Source of the DNA: Azolla caroliniana
Lineage: Eukaryota; Polypodiophyta
Assembly: GCA_043228905.1 (NCBI GenBank)
Contig: JBHGNT010000022.1
Location: forward strand, 5,208,001-5,272,000
DNA length: 64,000 bases
Direction: 5' to 3'
The notes under the pieces were generated by a model. The model was not told where the DNA came from, did not search any database, and saw nothing but the letters and a program-made list of their open reading frames with translations. Position numbers and translations under genes: made by a program. Of the stretch, positions 41,185 through 51,396 are shown one piece after another; position 1 is the stretch's first letter; each line of letters starts with the position of its first letter.

Positions 41185-41202
41185 ACCCTCCTTGGAGCGC
41201 CA
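41185..41202 (-). promoter_or_regulatory. Primer binding site of Gyp4
   Basis: The minus strand starts TGGCGCTCCAAGGAGG, 3 bp inside the LTR. It begins TGGCGC like the primer sites of Athila/Tat elements; I cannot name the tRNA from sequence alone. Confidence 0.65.
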
Positions 41203-41205
41203 AAA

Positions 41206-41961
41206 TGATAGGGTGTTTCAGACAAATGATAGTCGTACACAATATGAGGGCTTGACAAAACCGGTTAGATGGAGTTGTGACTCGTAATATATTATATAGA
41301 TCAAGAGAGACTCAAGAAATTAAGAAATAAAGATTGGGAAGATGAGAAAGAGATACGATTGTTATGATATTCCATCATCAAGACAATACAAAGGAGATAA
41401 ACTCCACATTCAACTAAGAAACCAAAGACCTTCTTACTACCAATGACTCAAAAACCACAATTAAGACCCTTCCTCCTTCACTAAGATTTCTCTTCCTAAG
41501 ATTCCCTCTCCTCTATTAGGATTTTCTCCCTATTAGTTCCCCCGTCTATGACTATCACTTCTTCTTTTATAATTTTCTTCTTCTTCCTCGTTCACGCTAT
41601 TTTTAGAAGTTTTTTATCTCCTATTTTTAGCTAAGACCCAACGACCTTCTAATCGTCATATCTCCCTCCTCAGAGCTCCGAATTTAGTGATTTAAAACGC
41701 TATAGATAGCTCTCGTTACAAGCTTTCTATCCCATATTTAAACATAATATTTGGGGTGAAAAACGAAGGAGTTATGAACATTCCTTTTTTACTGTTTTTT
41801 ATGGTCCGCTTTTTCTCTTTTTACTTTTCTCTTGGTCTCTTACTTTTACTTTTGACTTCTTCCTAAGGTCTTGGTTCGTGTTCTTAGTCTCCAAATATGA
41901 ATTATCCATACTTTATATTCTTCTAATGTTCAATGACTTAGATTCTAAAAACACTTTCACA
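41206..41961 (-). repeat. 5' LTR of Gyp4
   Basis: 756 bp, the same ends as the left LTR. Confidence 0.95.
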
Positions 41962-42281
41962 GGTATCTTCGTCCACTCGTCGTTGGCTCTAGTCCGGATG
42001 TCTCTGCCAACTCTTCTCTCTGCTCGGGATTCTGGTTGTTAATCGGCATCTGCAGGTTGGATAACTCCAACTCATATTCATCAATTGACTTCAGCAGCTC
42101 TGCCGACTCTGACTCGTAGTCTGTCGGTCTTTCCGAGTCGACTGATTCGGATTCAGCTCTGTCGGCCAACTATCTCCTTCTAGCTGTCAGTGACGACTCA
42201 CTTGGCCTTAAGTCGATGGTAGTCGATGTTGACTGCGGAGTCGGTTCCGACTTCTGTTTCTTCCAGTATTCAATTGTCTTG
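41962..42281 (-). other. Orphan coding-like segment between Gyp4 and Gyp5
   Basis: Minus-strand frame YWKKQKSEPTPQSTSTTIDLRPSESSLT, a stop, then a 70-codon stretch LADRAESESVDSERPTDYESESAELLKSIDEYELELSNLQMPINNQNPEQREELAETSGLEPTT. It is acidic and Ser-rich. By position it is the continuation of Cop7 beyond Gyp4, but I cannot match it to a gag leader. It may instead be linker sequence of another element. Confidence 0.4.
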
Positions 42282-42692
42282 TGTTAACTCTTAGGGCCGG
42301 ACAATGGCCTAACACAGGGTGTCTACGGAAGACACTTCACCAAAGGGGTGTTACGGCAAGGGGATTAGGCTCAACGATTAATCCAACTTAATTAGGTTAC
42401 TTAGCAAGATCGTCCTTAATAATCACATGCGTAAGATATAACAAGGAATGCAGAACGACAATTAACACAGAGAGATAAAAACACTAAGCTTCATTAATTA
42501 TCCGCTCCACATTACATTGTATCCGGGCCTTTAAATAGGTTTCCGGTTTGTAGTACAAAACGGTGCCATCCGCACCTGTTCGGGATCGGTCTGGATCCGG
42601 AACGGCATACCGATTCCGGTCCGCCCGCCCGTCCAGACTAATAGCTCACTTACAACCATTCCTTAATAATTAATTAACTCCTTCGTTTCACA
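42282..42692 (-). repeat. 3' LTR of Gyp5
   Basis: 411 bp, TGTTAACTCTTAGGG...TCGTTTCACA. On the minus strand it has a TATTTAAAG box near 42530-42540. Confidence 0.8.
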
Positions 42693-42775
42693 CTCTGGAC
42701 TCCTTTGCCGGCCGGAAACACATGGCACGTCCGTGGGACAGTACCTTGTACGTCGAATCCACCATCTGACCCTTG

Positions 42776-45561
42776 CTATTCTTCGTCCAAAATATCCAGA
42801 ATGCTTTGTTCGAGAGTCTCCAATGGTTCATCTGGAATTGGTTGTTGTTGTTGTTGTGGTTGTTGTTGTTGTTGTTGTTGCTGTTGCTGCTCCATTGATG
42901 GCTGTTGCGACTAGTCCGTTGGTGGCTGCTGCGGCTGCTCCTCCGTTTGTTGCTCTGACACCGGCGTTACCGTCGTTGCTCCCTCCGTCGTAGTGGTCTC
43001 CGGTTGACTGGGTCCGTCCTAGCCCTCGTCCGGCGACGGTTCCTCATCATTAAGGTTAACCGTTGCCGCTTTCTGTGCTTTTTCTTCCCGAACCTGGGAT
43101 CGCTCGTAGCTCTCAAACTGGATTTGAGCATCCAGCCTATCATCGTCTAGCTGAGCTACGAGTTGCCAGACCTGCACTAGCTGTTCATCTGCCAGGACTT
43201 GGAAGTCTTCGACCAGCTCGTCTCGTATGGCGGTGAAGTTCTCGGAAGTCAATGTGTAACAATCATCTCCTTCCTTCCGCCGGTTTTACACGTCTGCCCG
43301 TAGCAATTGGAGTTCCGCCGTATTTTGTGCCCAATTTGTCCACCATCTTACGAAGCTTTCGTCAATCAAGCGTTTTGTCTGATTCAGCCATGCCTGGAGG
43401 ATGCACTGAATCCGGCGCGTTCCCATCTGCGATTTGATCTCCGCAGCTTGCCGTTCCTCCTTCAATTGCTTGATGATTTGGACGTTGTCGTCCGCCTGCT
43501 CCTTGTAATGCGTCAATTGCCCTTGATATGTGCTTTGTAATTTTTGCAATACTGTTGACGCTCTCTCCCTTTCTTCCTGCTGCTGCCTCTAGAGCTCCAT
43601 CCGGACCCTCTCCGCCTCGTCCAACCGTCTTGTATTTTCCGCTCGTTCGTCGGCGAGCGCCGTCGCAGACCGATCAACTTCCTGCTGGAGCTCGGCCATC
43701 CGTTCCTTATGCTCTGTTTCCAGCCGTTTGTAGTCCCGGTCCAGGTGCTCAAAATCATCTGTCTTTTGCTTGAGCCATACGTTGATCTGTCGACGGGCCC
43801 AGTCCTCGCGGTCCTTCTGCTGGCGGAGCTCCTCCTTTAGCCGTTCAATTTCCGTTTCCACCGTCTTCCGCAGCTTGTCCTTTTCCTGTAGCAGTTTGTC
43901 TTTTTCCTCCCTTAGCTGGTCGTATGCTTGATGGCCTTTCCGGAGGCTCTCCTCTGCCCGGCGGAGGTTCTCAGCAGTCTTCTTTAATTCTGCTTCGGAC
44001 GGTGTCTTCAATTCCCGTTCACGACTCCTTAACGCTTCTTGTGCGGCAAGTTCATCTCTCAATTCCACAAGCTCCTCGGCTTGCGCCGCATCTCTCTCTG
44101 GAACGGATTCCGTTGCCGGGGTCTTATTAGTATGTACAGGTTGGTCTGTTTCTTTATTCTGTACACTTACCAGAGTCACCGGTGCTTGGATCTGTGTTGC
44201 CATTTTGGCCATTTCTGGCGTGACTTGATCCAAGTCTTTTTCAAGGCACTAGATTCTAGACCGGGCCGTCTCTAGTTGTTCGGTTGTGACGAGCAACCGT
44301 TCGCTTTATGCTCTTTCTTCCGCCTCAATATACCCCACTGCTCCGGCAATCTGTTCGCCTATCCACCGGAGCCATAGGCTACCAGTGCATTGTTGTTGCG
44401 CTTGCACGGAGGTTTGACGGATGGGCTCGCTTGTGGGTGGGTGGTCCCGCCTGGTTGCGCCGAGTTGCAATTCTGTTTTTGCCCGTGGACCACCCTGCTG
44501 TCCTGGTTCCCCTTGCGCTTCTTCTTGGTTGGCCGAGGGAGGCTGCATTGACCTTTCTGGCTCTGGCGGTACGGGACTTGCCGGTGCTGCTGGTGGTGCA
44601 GGGGCTTCTGATTCCGGTGCCATGCGCACCGGTTCCGGTTCCTCCCTTGGCGTGGGAGTCTCAGTATGGGGAGCCGGTGTTCCCTCTGTCTGAGGGTCTG
44701 AACGTTTCCCGGCTGCCTCAACGGTCCTTACCGACGACCGTCACTAGAGGTGCTCCGTAGGCTCCTCCTCTATTTCCTCTTCCTGAGTCCCGACATTGAT
44801 TTTTGCCGCCAAGGGGTCCGCTTCTCTATTCACCGGTCGGCGGAGTGGTTCCTCCTGCGCATCCGTTGGCCGCTTCCGGCTGGCGTGCTCCTTTCCCGCT
44901 TGTTTTGCGTCCACCGCCTTCCCCTTAGTGGCCTTAGAGGCCAACAACTGTTGTCTTTTGGAAGCAGTCTTTGGGGTGCCGTCCACCACTCTTCCCCGCT
45001 TCTTGGGCTGGACGGACTGGACGGGTGGCATAAACAAGGTGAGCCATTGCGTTACTGCATGCCATATCTTCCGTCTGTCTCGGCCTTCTTTGCCGTCTTT
45101 TCCTCTGACGATCTTGATCGCGCCACACAAACCGTCTGCGATCAATACTGGCCAATCCACCTTGATCCCTTCATAGGTGGCGATGATCATCCCTGCTCGG
45201 TTCTGCGGCATGACAGGGGGTCTAGGGTACACATGGACGTATTCGTGGAGCACACGGGCAATCTCGCGGAACAACATATCTTCGCCGCCTTGTGTCTGGT
45301 AGCCCTTGTTGGCTAGGGAGTACTCACCAAAATACTTGATGAGTTGCTCCAAGGTTGGATTGTCGATCGTGAATATGCCTCCCTCCGGAAGGCCTATTAA
45401 CGCACGGATCGCCTCCTCCGTTATGACCTCTGTGTCGATTTCTTTGATCACCTTATCGGCTTCTTTGATCACCTTGTCGATTCCATAATTGTCAAGAAGC
45501 CCTCGAGCTCGTGCTGCTTTAGCCATTTCTTGGCGGCTTCCGACAGCGTTTGCGGGTCCAT
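42776..45561 (-). pseudogene. Gyp5 coiled-coil ORF (about 930 codons, broken)
   Basis: Start MDPQTLSEAAKKWLKQHELEGFLTIM at 45561. An N-terminal globular region of about 190 residues follows (ITEEAIRALIGLPEGGIFTIDNPTLEQLIKYFGEYS, REIARVLHEYVHVYPRPPVMPQNRAGMIIATYEGIKVDWPVLIADGL), then a Lys/Arg-rich segment that could be a nuclear signal, and an acidic EEEIEEEP. Then a Pro-rich part, the box WLRWIGEQIAGAVGYIE, about 300 residues of heptad-rich coiled coil, NRRKEGDDCYTLTSENFTAIRDELVEDF, a Gln tract, and EQSILDILDEE with TAG at 42776-42778. No signal peptide or membrane segment. Breaks near 45500, 44745, 44300, 43575 and 43020. It may be a second structural or nuclear protein of the element. Confidence 0.75.
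42844..42892. repeat. (CAA)n tract encoding poly-Gln
   Basis: TTGTTG repeats on the plus strand, coding Gln on the minus strand in the coiled-coil ORF. A similar shorter tract is at 57609-57630. Confidence 0.9.
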
Positions 45562-45917
45562 GTTTTTGTCGAGGTCGGATTGTGGTGGCGAGGTTGGATG
45601 GTGATGAGAGTGAGAGTGAGAGAGAGAGAGTTCAGAAAGCGGGGGTTCTCTGTGCCTAGGTTCTCCTCTGATGATCTTCCAACGCCTTGGTGCTTCTATG
45701 CTCCTGGGTTCGCGAAATGAGAAGGTCTCCATGCGCTGTGGTTTTTCTTTGTGCATTCTGGCGCCTTTTTCGAGCGTGTGCACGTCGTGTACTAAAATAG
45801 CATTATGTCCTGTGGCGGCGCTTAAATGGCCACTACGTACCTTTTCGCTCCTCGCTCTCTTGTCCGTTCATACCTCGCTTTTGCATGATTACTTCGCTTT
45901 TTTTATTTTATTTTATT
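45562..45917. other. Spacer between Gyp5 INT and coiled-coil ORF
   Basis: Contains a GAGTGAGA-type tract (45605-45630) and TTTTATTTTA repeats (45897-45925). It could hold the leader of a subgenomic or spliced message for the coiled-coil ORF; I see no clear splice or promoter signal. Confidence 0.4.
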
Positions 45918-47230
45918 TTATTTTAAAAAATGTAGTGTGAGGTTGTCCGTTGGCCCTATCGGACCCTTACTGGCCTCATTACGATTTGCCGTCGCCTCAT
46001 TCTCCCCAGTTACCGGCTTGCCGTCTCCTCCATCTTGGTGGTTGCCGTTTCCCTCACAGGTTGCCATTTCCGCACCGGTTCCCGATTCGGTGTCGGTCCT
46101 TTGCTCAAATGGGTTCTTAGGCATCTGTCCTCTATATGGCTTCAATCTGAATCCGTTGACCCATTTGCCTAGCACTTCGCCGGCAAGTGTCCCTAACTTG
46201 TAGGACCCATTATACTCCCGTGTCAGCCAGTACGGGCCGGTCCATCTAAACCGTAGTTTACCCGGCATCTTGCCCATCCGGGTCTGCAATACTAACACCG
46301 GCTTGCCGATTTCGAACATTTTTTTATTTCCTTTCTTGTGCCGGTCGACAAATGCTTTCCGTCGCCTTTGTTCCAATTCTAAGTGCAGGATGCTTGCCAG
46401 TCGTTGTTCCCCGAGTTCACACAGCGTTATTAACCGTATTGCCTCTGACTCCTTCTCGTTCAGTCGTTCCTGTAGCTGGATCCGTAAGCTTGGTACTTGG
46501 AATTCCACCGGCATGACCGCCTCTAGTCCGAACACTAACCGGAACGGTGTTGTTCGGATGCTCGTTTTGTATGTTGTCCGGTATGCCCAAAGCGTGCTAT
46601 GTAGCTTGGTATCCCAATCCGTTCGGTTTTCGTTGACAATCTTCCGGAGGATATTCTGGAGCGTTTCGTTCGTCGACTCAGCTAACCCGTTTGCTTGCGG
46701 ATAGTACGGTATGCTTTGTTTATGGACAACGACATAGAATGTCGTCAGGCTTTCAACTACTTGGCCGAGAAAGTGCCCCCCTTGGTCGCTTATTAATTCG
46801 ATTGGGCATCCGTAATGGCACTAGATGTATTCGTATAGAAATTTGGCCGTTGACGCACCGGTGTTGTCTCTTAAGGCTTTGGCCTCCACCCATTTCGTGC
46901 AGTAATCCGTCGCGATGATGACGTACCGATTACCTGTTCTCATTGCCGGTGGTTTGAACGGTCCAACAAAGTCCAACCCCCACTTCAGGAATGGTTCGAG
47001 TGGTAGTACAGGCTGGTGTGGCATCCGAGCTTGCTCCGTTGGCTGGCCCATTGGCTGGCATAGGTCACATTCTTTTGCGTACCGTACAACATCTCTTAAT
47101 GTAGTTGGCCACCATAGGCCACTTTGCCATATTTTCCTGGCCGTCGCATCTCCGGCATAGTGACCTCCGACAACTCCGTAGTGGGCTTCCCTCAGTATGA
47201 GGTCCTTTTCATCACTGTGCACAACAGGTG
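45918..47230 (-). pseudogene. Gyp5 integrase
   Basis: Zinc region [43 protein letters not shown] (His-His-Cys-Cys). The core has [11 protein letters not shown] with the first Asp, ISDQGGHF with the second, and YYPQANGLAESTNETLQ with Glu. The C-terminal GPY/F-like box is FRWTGPYWLTREYNGSYKLGTLAGEVLGKWVNGFRLKPYRG. Open stretches 46821-47306 and 45918-46535 are separated by a TAG (about 46820) and a frame change. It ends TDNLTLHFLK at 45918. Confidence 0.85.
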
Positions 47231-47816
47231 CTAACAGGTGCATTCCCTTCTCACTCATGTGGCCTAGCCTCTTATGCCATATCTCCCCTGCTGAGTCCGC
47301 TACCACGTTTACTTCTGAATTGCACAGTCAGGCATGCATCATGTACAATGTGCCTTCTTTCTGTGCTCGGGCCACTATGAGATTTCCTCGGAAGAACTTC
47401 CACTTGCCATTCCGAAAACTACCACTATAGCCTTCAGCGTCAAGCCTTCCAGTTGATATCAGATTCAATCTGATATCGGGGACATGTCGAACATCCTTCA
47501 ACGTCATTCGACACCTTGTTGATGTCGTCAAGTAGACACTTCCGACTCCGGTTATCTTGCACTCTCCGCTATCACCCATCTTTACATAGCCATGATCCCC
47601 GGCTATGTAAGTCGAGAAATACTCTCTCGATGGAGTAATATGGTAGGATGCGCTAGAATCAATCACCCACGTGCAATCTTCACTCGCAAGATTTGCACTC
47701 GTTTGTTCACAAAAGAACAAGAGTTCTTCATTGCTCATAGCAATGGCCGAAGTGTTCTTTTCATCCGGAATCTTCTGGGTTTCGACATTATTCCCGACAC
47801 TCTTTTGTTTCTTCAT
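47231..47816 (-). pseudogene. Cop8 protease and GAG-pre-INT start
   Basis: EDCTWVIDSSASYHITPSREYFSTYIAGDHGYVKMGDSGECKITGVGSVYLTT: a retropepsin with DSG changed to DSS. Then VRHVPDIRLNLISTGRLDAEGY and [18 protein letters not shown], the GAG-pre-integrase, cut off at the gypsy junction. Confidence 0.8.
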
Positions 47817-48566
47817 GTGTCGACAATACTTCTAGAAGTGTTCAGGTTTTCCACAATAGTAGCACACAAGCTTACCTTTGGACTTCGATCTGGCGTATGA
47901 TTTGTCCGTTCGTTGCGGACTTCTTCTCCGTCGGTCTCTTCCTCTGTCCACATGTTGAGTCAGATTCGACTCCATTTGGGACAATACTCCTTTGTCTTTC
48001 CTCCTTGCGTCCTCATTTAGGATGCTTGTCTTCACCATCTGTAAAGACAAGTTCTCCTCTTGATAGGACGTGCTGAGAGTAACCACCAGGTTCTCCCAGC
48101 TTTCCGGCAGTGTGCACATCAACAGGATGGCCTACATTGCGTCATCCAGGGGAAACTTGGTCGCAGCAAGTTGATTTACATACCCCATAAATGTGTTGAT
48201 GTGTTCGATGATGCTCTCACCATCTCTGTATTTCAGCCATACAAATTTTCTCTTTAGAAAGGTTCTATTTAGCGTGTTCTTCCTCTCGTGCAAACCTGAC
48301 AACTTTTGCCACATCTCGTGGGCATTCGTGTCGTTCGCCACATGTTGAAGAACACTTACATCGACACATTGTCGAATTGTGGCCACCATCTTCCTATTCA
48401 AAAGCTTCTAGTCCGATTCCAATACCCCCCTGGGTATTTCTGCTTTGTCGACTGGCTCATATAGGTCTTTGACTATGAGAAGGTCCTCCATCTTTATCTT
48501 CTAGTCTGCATTGTTTTGTGAGTTCAAAACTATCATACTTGGGAAACTGCTAACACCTCCTTCCAT
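47817..48566 (-). pseudogene. Cop8 gag
   Basis: Start at 48566 (MEGGVSSFPSMIVLN). TAG codons near 48500 and 48408. Capsid region VATIRQCVDVSVLQHVANDTNAHEMWQKLSGLHERKNTLNRTFLKRKFVWLKYRDGESIIEHINTFMGYVNQL and MCTLPESWENLVVTLSTSYQEENLSLQMVKTSILNEDARRKDKG. Zinc knuckle CYYCGKPEHF, then a stop. The Gly before His is Glu. Confidence 0.8.
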
Positions 48567-48579
48567 GCTTCCACCTCAA

Positions 48580-48591
48580 GCTCTGATACTA
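48580..48591 (-). promoter_or_regulatory. Primer binding site of Cop8, one base changed
   Basis: Minus-strand TAGTATCAGAGC, the Met primer site with G changed to A at its second base. Confidence 0.7.
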
Positions 48592-48594
48592 GTT

Positions 48595-49145
48595 TGTCAA
48601 GAAACCGTTGCGGAATAGATCACAATAAATGAACTACGCGTTGAAATACAAATTACAGAAATGCCAGAAAAAAACAAGACACACAACAGTGCACTGAGAT
48701 TTACGTCGAAACCCTAAAATGGGGAAAACCACGGGTGAATAGATTCTTCACTATAGTATAGTGGATATACAATATAGAGATGATTACAACACTCTGTCGA
48801 GTGTATCAGCCGCACAGGGCTCTTCGCGTCTACTGTTACACACACAACTATGTTGCGGCTCTATCTTCTCTCTCTCCCTCTCTCTTGCGTTCTACAACTA
48901 TTGCACTTACACTATTCTTCTGTTCATCACACTAACACACACTAAGAGTTTGCCCTAGTTGCATATATACTTACGCAACTTTCTAGTTATTTACATACGT
49001 AGCCCTCGTGGGGCGCACACTTAGATTATTTACAAATTATAGTCTCCCGAGTTGGCTATTTACACGATTCCGGTTTCCGACTCTTCGACTGTCGGCTTTC
49101 CGAACAGTCGGATCATCCTCCCACTAGAGGGACATATTCCCAACA
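48595..49145 (-). repeat. 5' LTR of Cop8
   Basis: 551 bp, TGTCAAGAAACC...TATTCCCAACA. The general order of motifs (GTGGTTTTCCC, ACGAAACCC-type U5, TATATAC) resembles the Cop9/Cop10 LTRs. Confidence 0.85.
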
Positions 49146-49703
49146 CAAGGTACGGTTATATATCAAAATATCATCCAAGAAGACGACAACAAAATCACCG
49201 AGTTAATCTCGGAAAATGTCATTCATCACTTGTTGGAATGTGGCTAGAGCATTAGTCAACCCGAAAGGCATGACTAAAAACTCATAATGGCCATAGCGCG
49301 TATAAAAAGCAGTTTTACGAATATCATCCTCGGCAATGCGAATCTGATGATAACTTGTTCGTAAGTCAATTTTCGTAAAATATCGGGCCCCATGCAAACG
49401 ATCAATCAAATCATCGGCACGAGGTAACAAATATGCATTTTTAATTGTCATTTTATTCAAACGGCGATAATTGATACACATTCGCCATGAAACTTCCTTT
49501 ATCTTAACTAATAGAATTGGCGCACCCCAAGGTGATTTACTATACCTAATGTGGCCCATACTCAAGTATTCCTTAAGTTGTTTAGTGATCTCATCCTCTT
49601 CTAATCGACTAAGTTGGTAAGGTGGAATGCTCAAAGGAGCAACACCGGGGATTAGTTCAATCTGATGGTCCACATTATGTTTTGGTGGTAAAGTAAGCGG
49701 CAA
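49146..49703 (-). pseudogene. Gyp6 reverse transcriptase, N-terminal half
   Basis: [123 protein letters not shown], then [30 protein letters not shown] and, after a stop, the catalytic FVVVFLDDILIY at about 49170-49200. Interrupted at 49145 by Cop8. Confidence 0.85.
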
Positions 49704-49847
49704 TTAGTTAGGAAACATGTCTTAAAAATCGTCTAAAATAGAGTCGAGTAATCCTTGTTCATAATGTGGTAATTGTGTGACGTCAATATTAAAATAATAA
49801 AATTGAAGCGCACGATCAATTACACACAAATAAATTAATGAACTAGA

Positions 49848-50656
49848 TTAATCACTTAAAGATTTAGAAGACACAAGTGAACGAGAAGGAAGTTTGGAAC
49901 ATTGAATAAAATGGTTACAATTATTAAGTTCAAATGTGATTGAGTGATTAACCCAATCAATGGACAATGAAGGGTTTTTATTAAAAATCCAAGGGTATCC
50001 TAAAAGGACATCTGCGGATTGTAGTTTCATAACATGAAAGTCTAGCTTCTCCAAATAGGTATCTATTTGAATTGGCAGTTGACAAACAATGCCATTGATG
50101 TATTGAATGCTTCCATTTGCCATGTGAACTTGATAGATATGATCACTTGCATTTATGTGGAGTTCGATTCGTTGCACAAAGTGATCATTAAGAAAATTGT
50201 GAGAACTACCAGAATCAAACAAGAAATGTGCTTGTGTTCCATTGATATACCCGGCTACTCGGAGTAAATCATTAGGTCTAAGTAAATGTGAAGGAAAAGT
50301 GCATTCACATGAACTTAAGTGGTTGGTATGAACTTCAACAACATCAAAAGACTCACATGTGTGACTTGTAGATTTGTCTTGAGCAGGGGTGTTCATTCAC
50401 TTCCTCTCAAGACGACGACATGTATCCTTTGTATGGCCCCGCTTCTTCCAATATGTACAGATGAGGTTCGGTTTCTTGGACTCGCGGTCAAGAGTGTCAC
50501 TGGATTGCTTTCATTTCCCAATGAACTTGACATTCGGAGTTTTGGCAAACTTAGGTTTATTGTGGTCTTTCTTGGAAGTCCTATGGTACTGAAGTACAAT
50601 GTTGACGGCTTCCTCGAAAGTTGTGGGGTCCTTGTCATGGACAATCCAATGGTAAT
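49848..50656 (-). pseudogene. Gyp6 gag C-terminus and protease
   Basis: Gag end DPTTFEEAVNIVLQYHRTSKKDHNKPKFAKTPNVKF, then a knuckle CTYWKKRGHTKDTC with the second Cys changed to Trp, a stop, then PR in 49848-50396: AGYINGTQAHFLFDSGSSHNFLNDHFVQRIEL, with intact DSG, and DVLLGYPWIFNKNPSLSIDW. Between 49703 and 49848 there is only broken linker. Confidence 0.8.
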
Positions 50657-50843
50657 TGAAGAGAATAAGCGCGGAATATTGATCGGTCACAACCGAGTCT
50701 TGAATCACTTCGATAAGAGTGCAACACAAGAATGGGAATAGATGTACACACAAAAGAGAGTACATATGATGTTTACGTGGAAAACCCTAAATGGGAAAAA
50801 CCACGGGAGCCCACGGACTCCAACTATCACTATATGAGAAAGG
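50657..50843 (-). repeat. 3' LTR of Cop9, first part
   Basis: Starts TGAAGAGAATAAGC. It aligns with the reverse complement of the Cop10 LTR end and with the Cop3 LTR (GTGGAAAACCC...CCACGG). It resumes at 54441. Confidence 0.8.
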
Positions 50844-51102
50844 TGTTGGGAAATCGGTCCCTCCAGATGGGATCCGACTATGAATGGAGAAGACCCAGTG
50901 AGAACCGGAAGACATCCGGAAACCAGATCGGTGGACCCGGTGAGAACCGGAAGTGAAGACAAATTTGTAAATATGTCTTGAGTAAGCCCATTGAAGCTAT
51001 ATTTGTAAATAGCCTTAAGTTCATATAACTATAAATATGACTTAGGGCAATCACTTTATGTGTGATAGGTTTTTTGTGCGTTGCATATTGTTGTAACTGT
51101 TG

Positions 51103-51141
<39 letters not shown>

Positions 51142-51395
51142 TAGCTATGAGCACTCTCTGTTGTAACTATTGCCTGGCGAAGATTGAGAGCACGAGATCG
51201 TTGCCTCTGTGCCTCCACCTTGTATTTTCCTCTCTTCATAGTGATAGTTCAGAGTCTGTGGGCTCCCGTGGTTTTTCCCTCTTAGGGTTTTCCACGTAAA
51301 CATCATGTGTCATATTTCTGTGTACTCTCCTCCTTTCCCATCTCTGTGTTCAACACTCGGTTGTGGCCGAGTGATATTCCGCGTATTTCTCATCA
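50844..51395 (+). repeat. 5' LTR of Cop10
   Basis: 552 bp, TGTTGGGAAATCGG...TTTCTCATCA. CTATAAATATGAC near 51029 is a good TATA box. A (GA)n tract lies at 51107-51135. Confidence 0.9.
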
Positions 51396-51396
51396 A

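Larger units (their letters stand above)
37998..41961 (-). mobile_element. Gypsy element Gyp4, internally deleted, TSD GGTAT
   Basis: LTRs 37998-38750 and 41206-41961, bounded TGATAGGG...TTTCACA on the plus strand. GGTAT is duplicated at 37993-37997 and 41962-41966. Primer site next to the right LTR, purine tract TAAGGGGCAGGGC (minus strand, 38754-38767) next to the left LTR: a minus-strand element. Interior 2.45 kb holds gag, PR and the very end of RT only. AT-rich compared with neighbours. Confidence 0.95.
42282..47230 (-). mobile_element. Gyp5: 3' part of a gypsy element with a coiled-coil ORF
   Basis: Minus order: INT (47230-45918), spacer, coiled-coil ORF (45561-42776), purine-containing spacer, 3' LTR (42282-42692). 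Gag, PR, RT, RNase H and the 5' LTR are missing; the right edge joins copia Cop8 GAG-pre-INT. The integrase style and an extra ORF after pol suggest the Athila/Tat (OTA) side of plant gypsy. Confidence 0.8.
47231..49145 (-). mobile_element. Copia element Cop8, 5' part
   Basis: 5' LTR (48595-49145), Met primer site, gag, PR and the beginning of GAG-pre-INT on the minus strand. It then fuses to Gyp5 integrase near 47230. It sits in gypsy Gyp6 right after the RT catalytic region; CAAGG (49146-49150) is the flank on this side. The left end is lost. Confidence 0.8.
49146..50656 (-). mobile_element. Gypsy element Gyp6, fragment (gag end, PR, RT start)
   Basis: Coding remnant cut on the left by Cop8 and on the right by Cop9. 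AT-rich and unlike Gyp5 or Gyp8. The PR motif and RT style point to the chromovirus side of Ty3/gypsy. Confidence 0.8.

Noticed and set aside
42844-42892. Poly-Gln tract as a sign of a host transcription factor
   Set aside because: It is part of the coiled-coil ORF and recurs at the same place in Gyp7.
43589-44233. Coiled-coil ORF as a host myosin- or kinesin-like gene
   Set aside because: Three diverged copies sit next to retroelement sequence, one between INT and LTR, and no motor or other host domain is present.
45897-45930. TTTTA repeats as a terminator or poly(A) signal of Gyp5 INT
   Set aside because: LTR elements end transcripts in the LTR; this is better read as a simple repeat.
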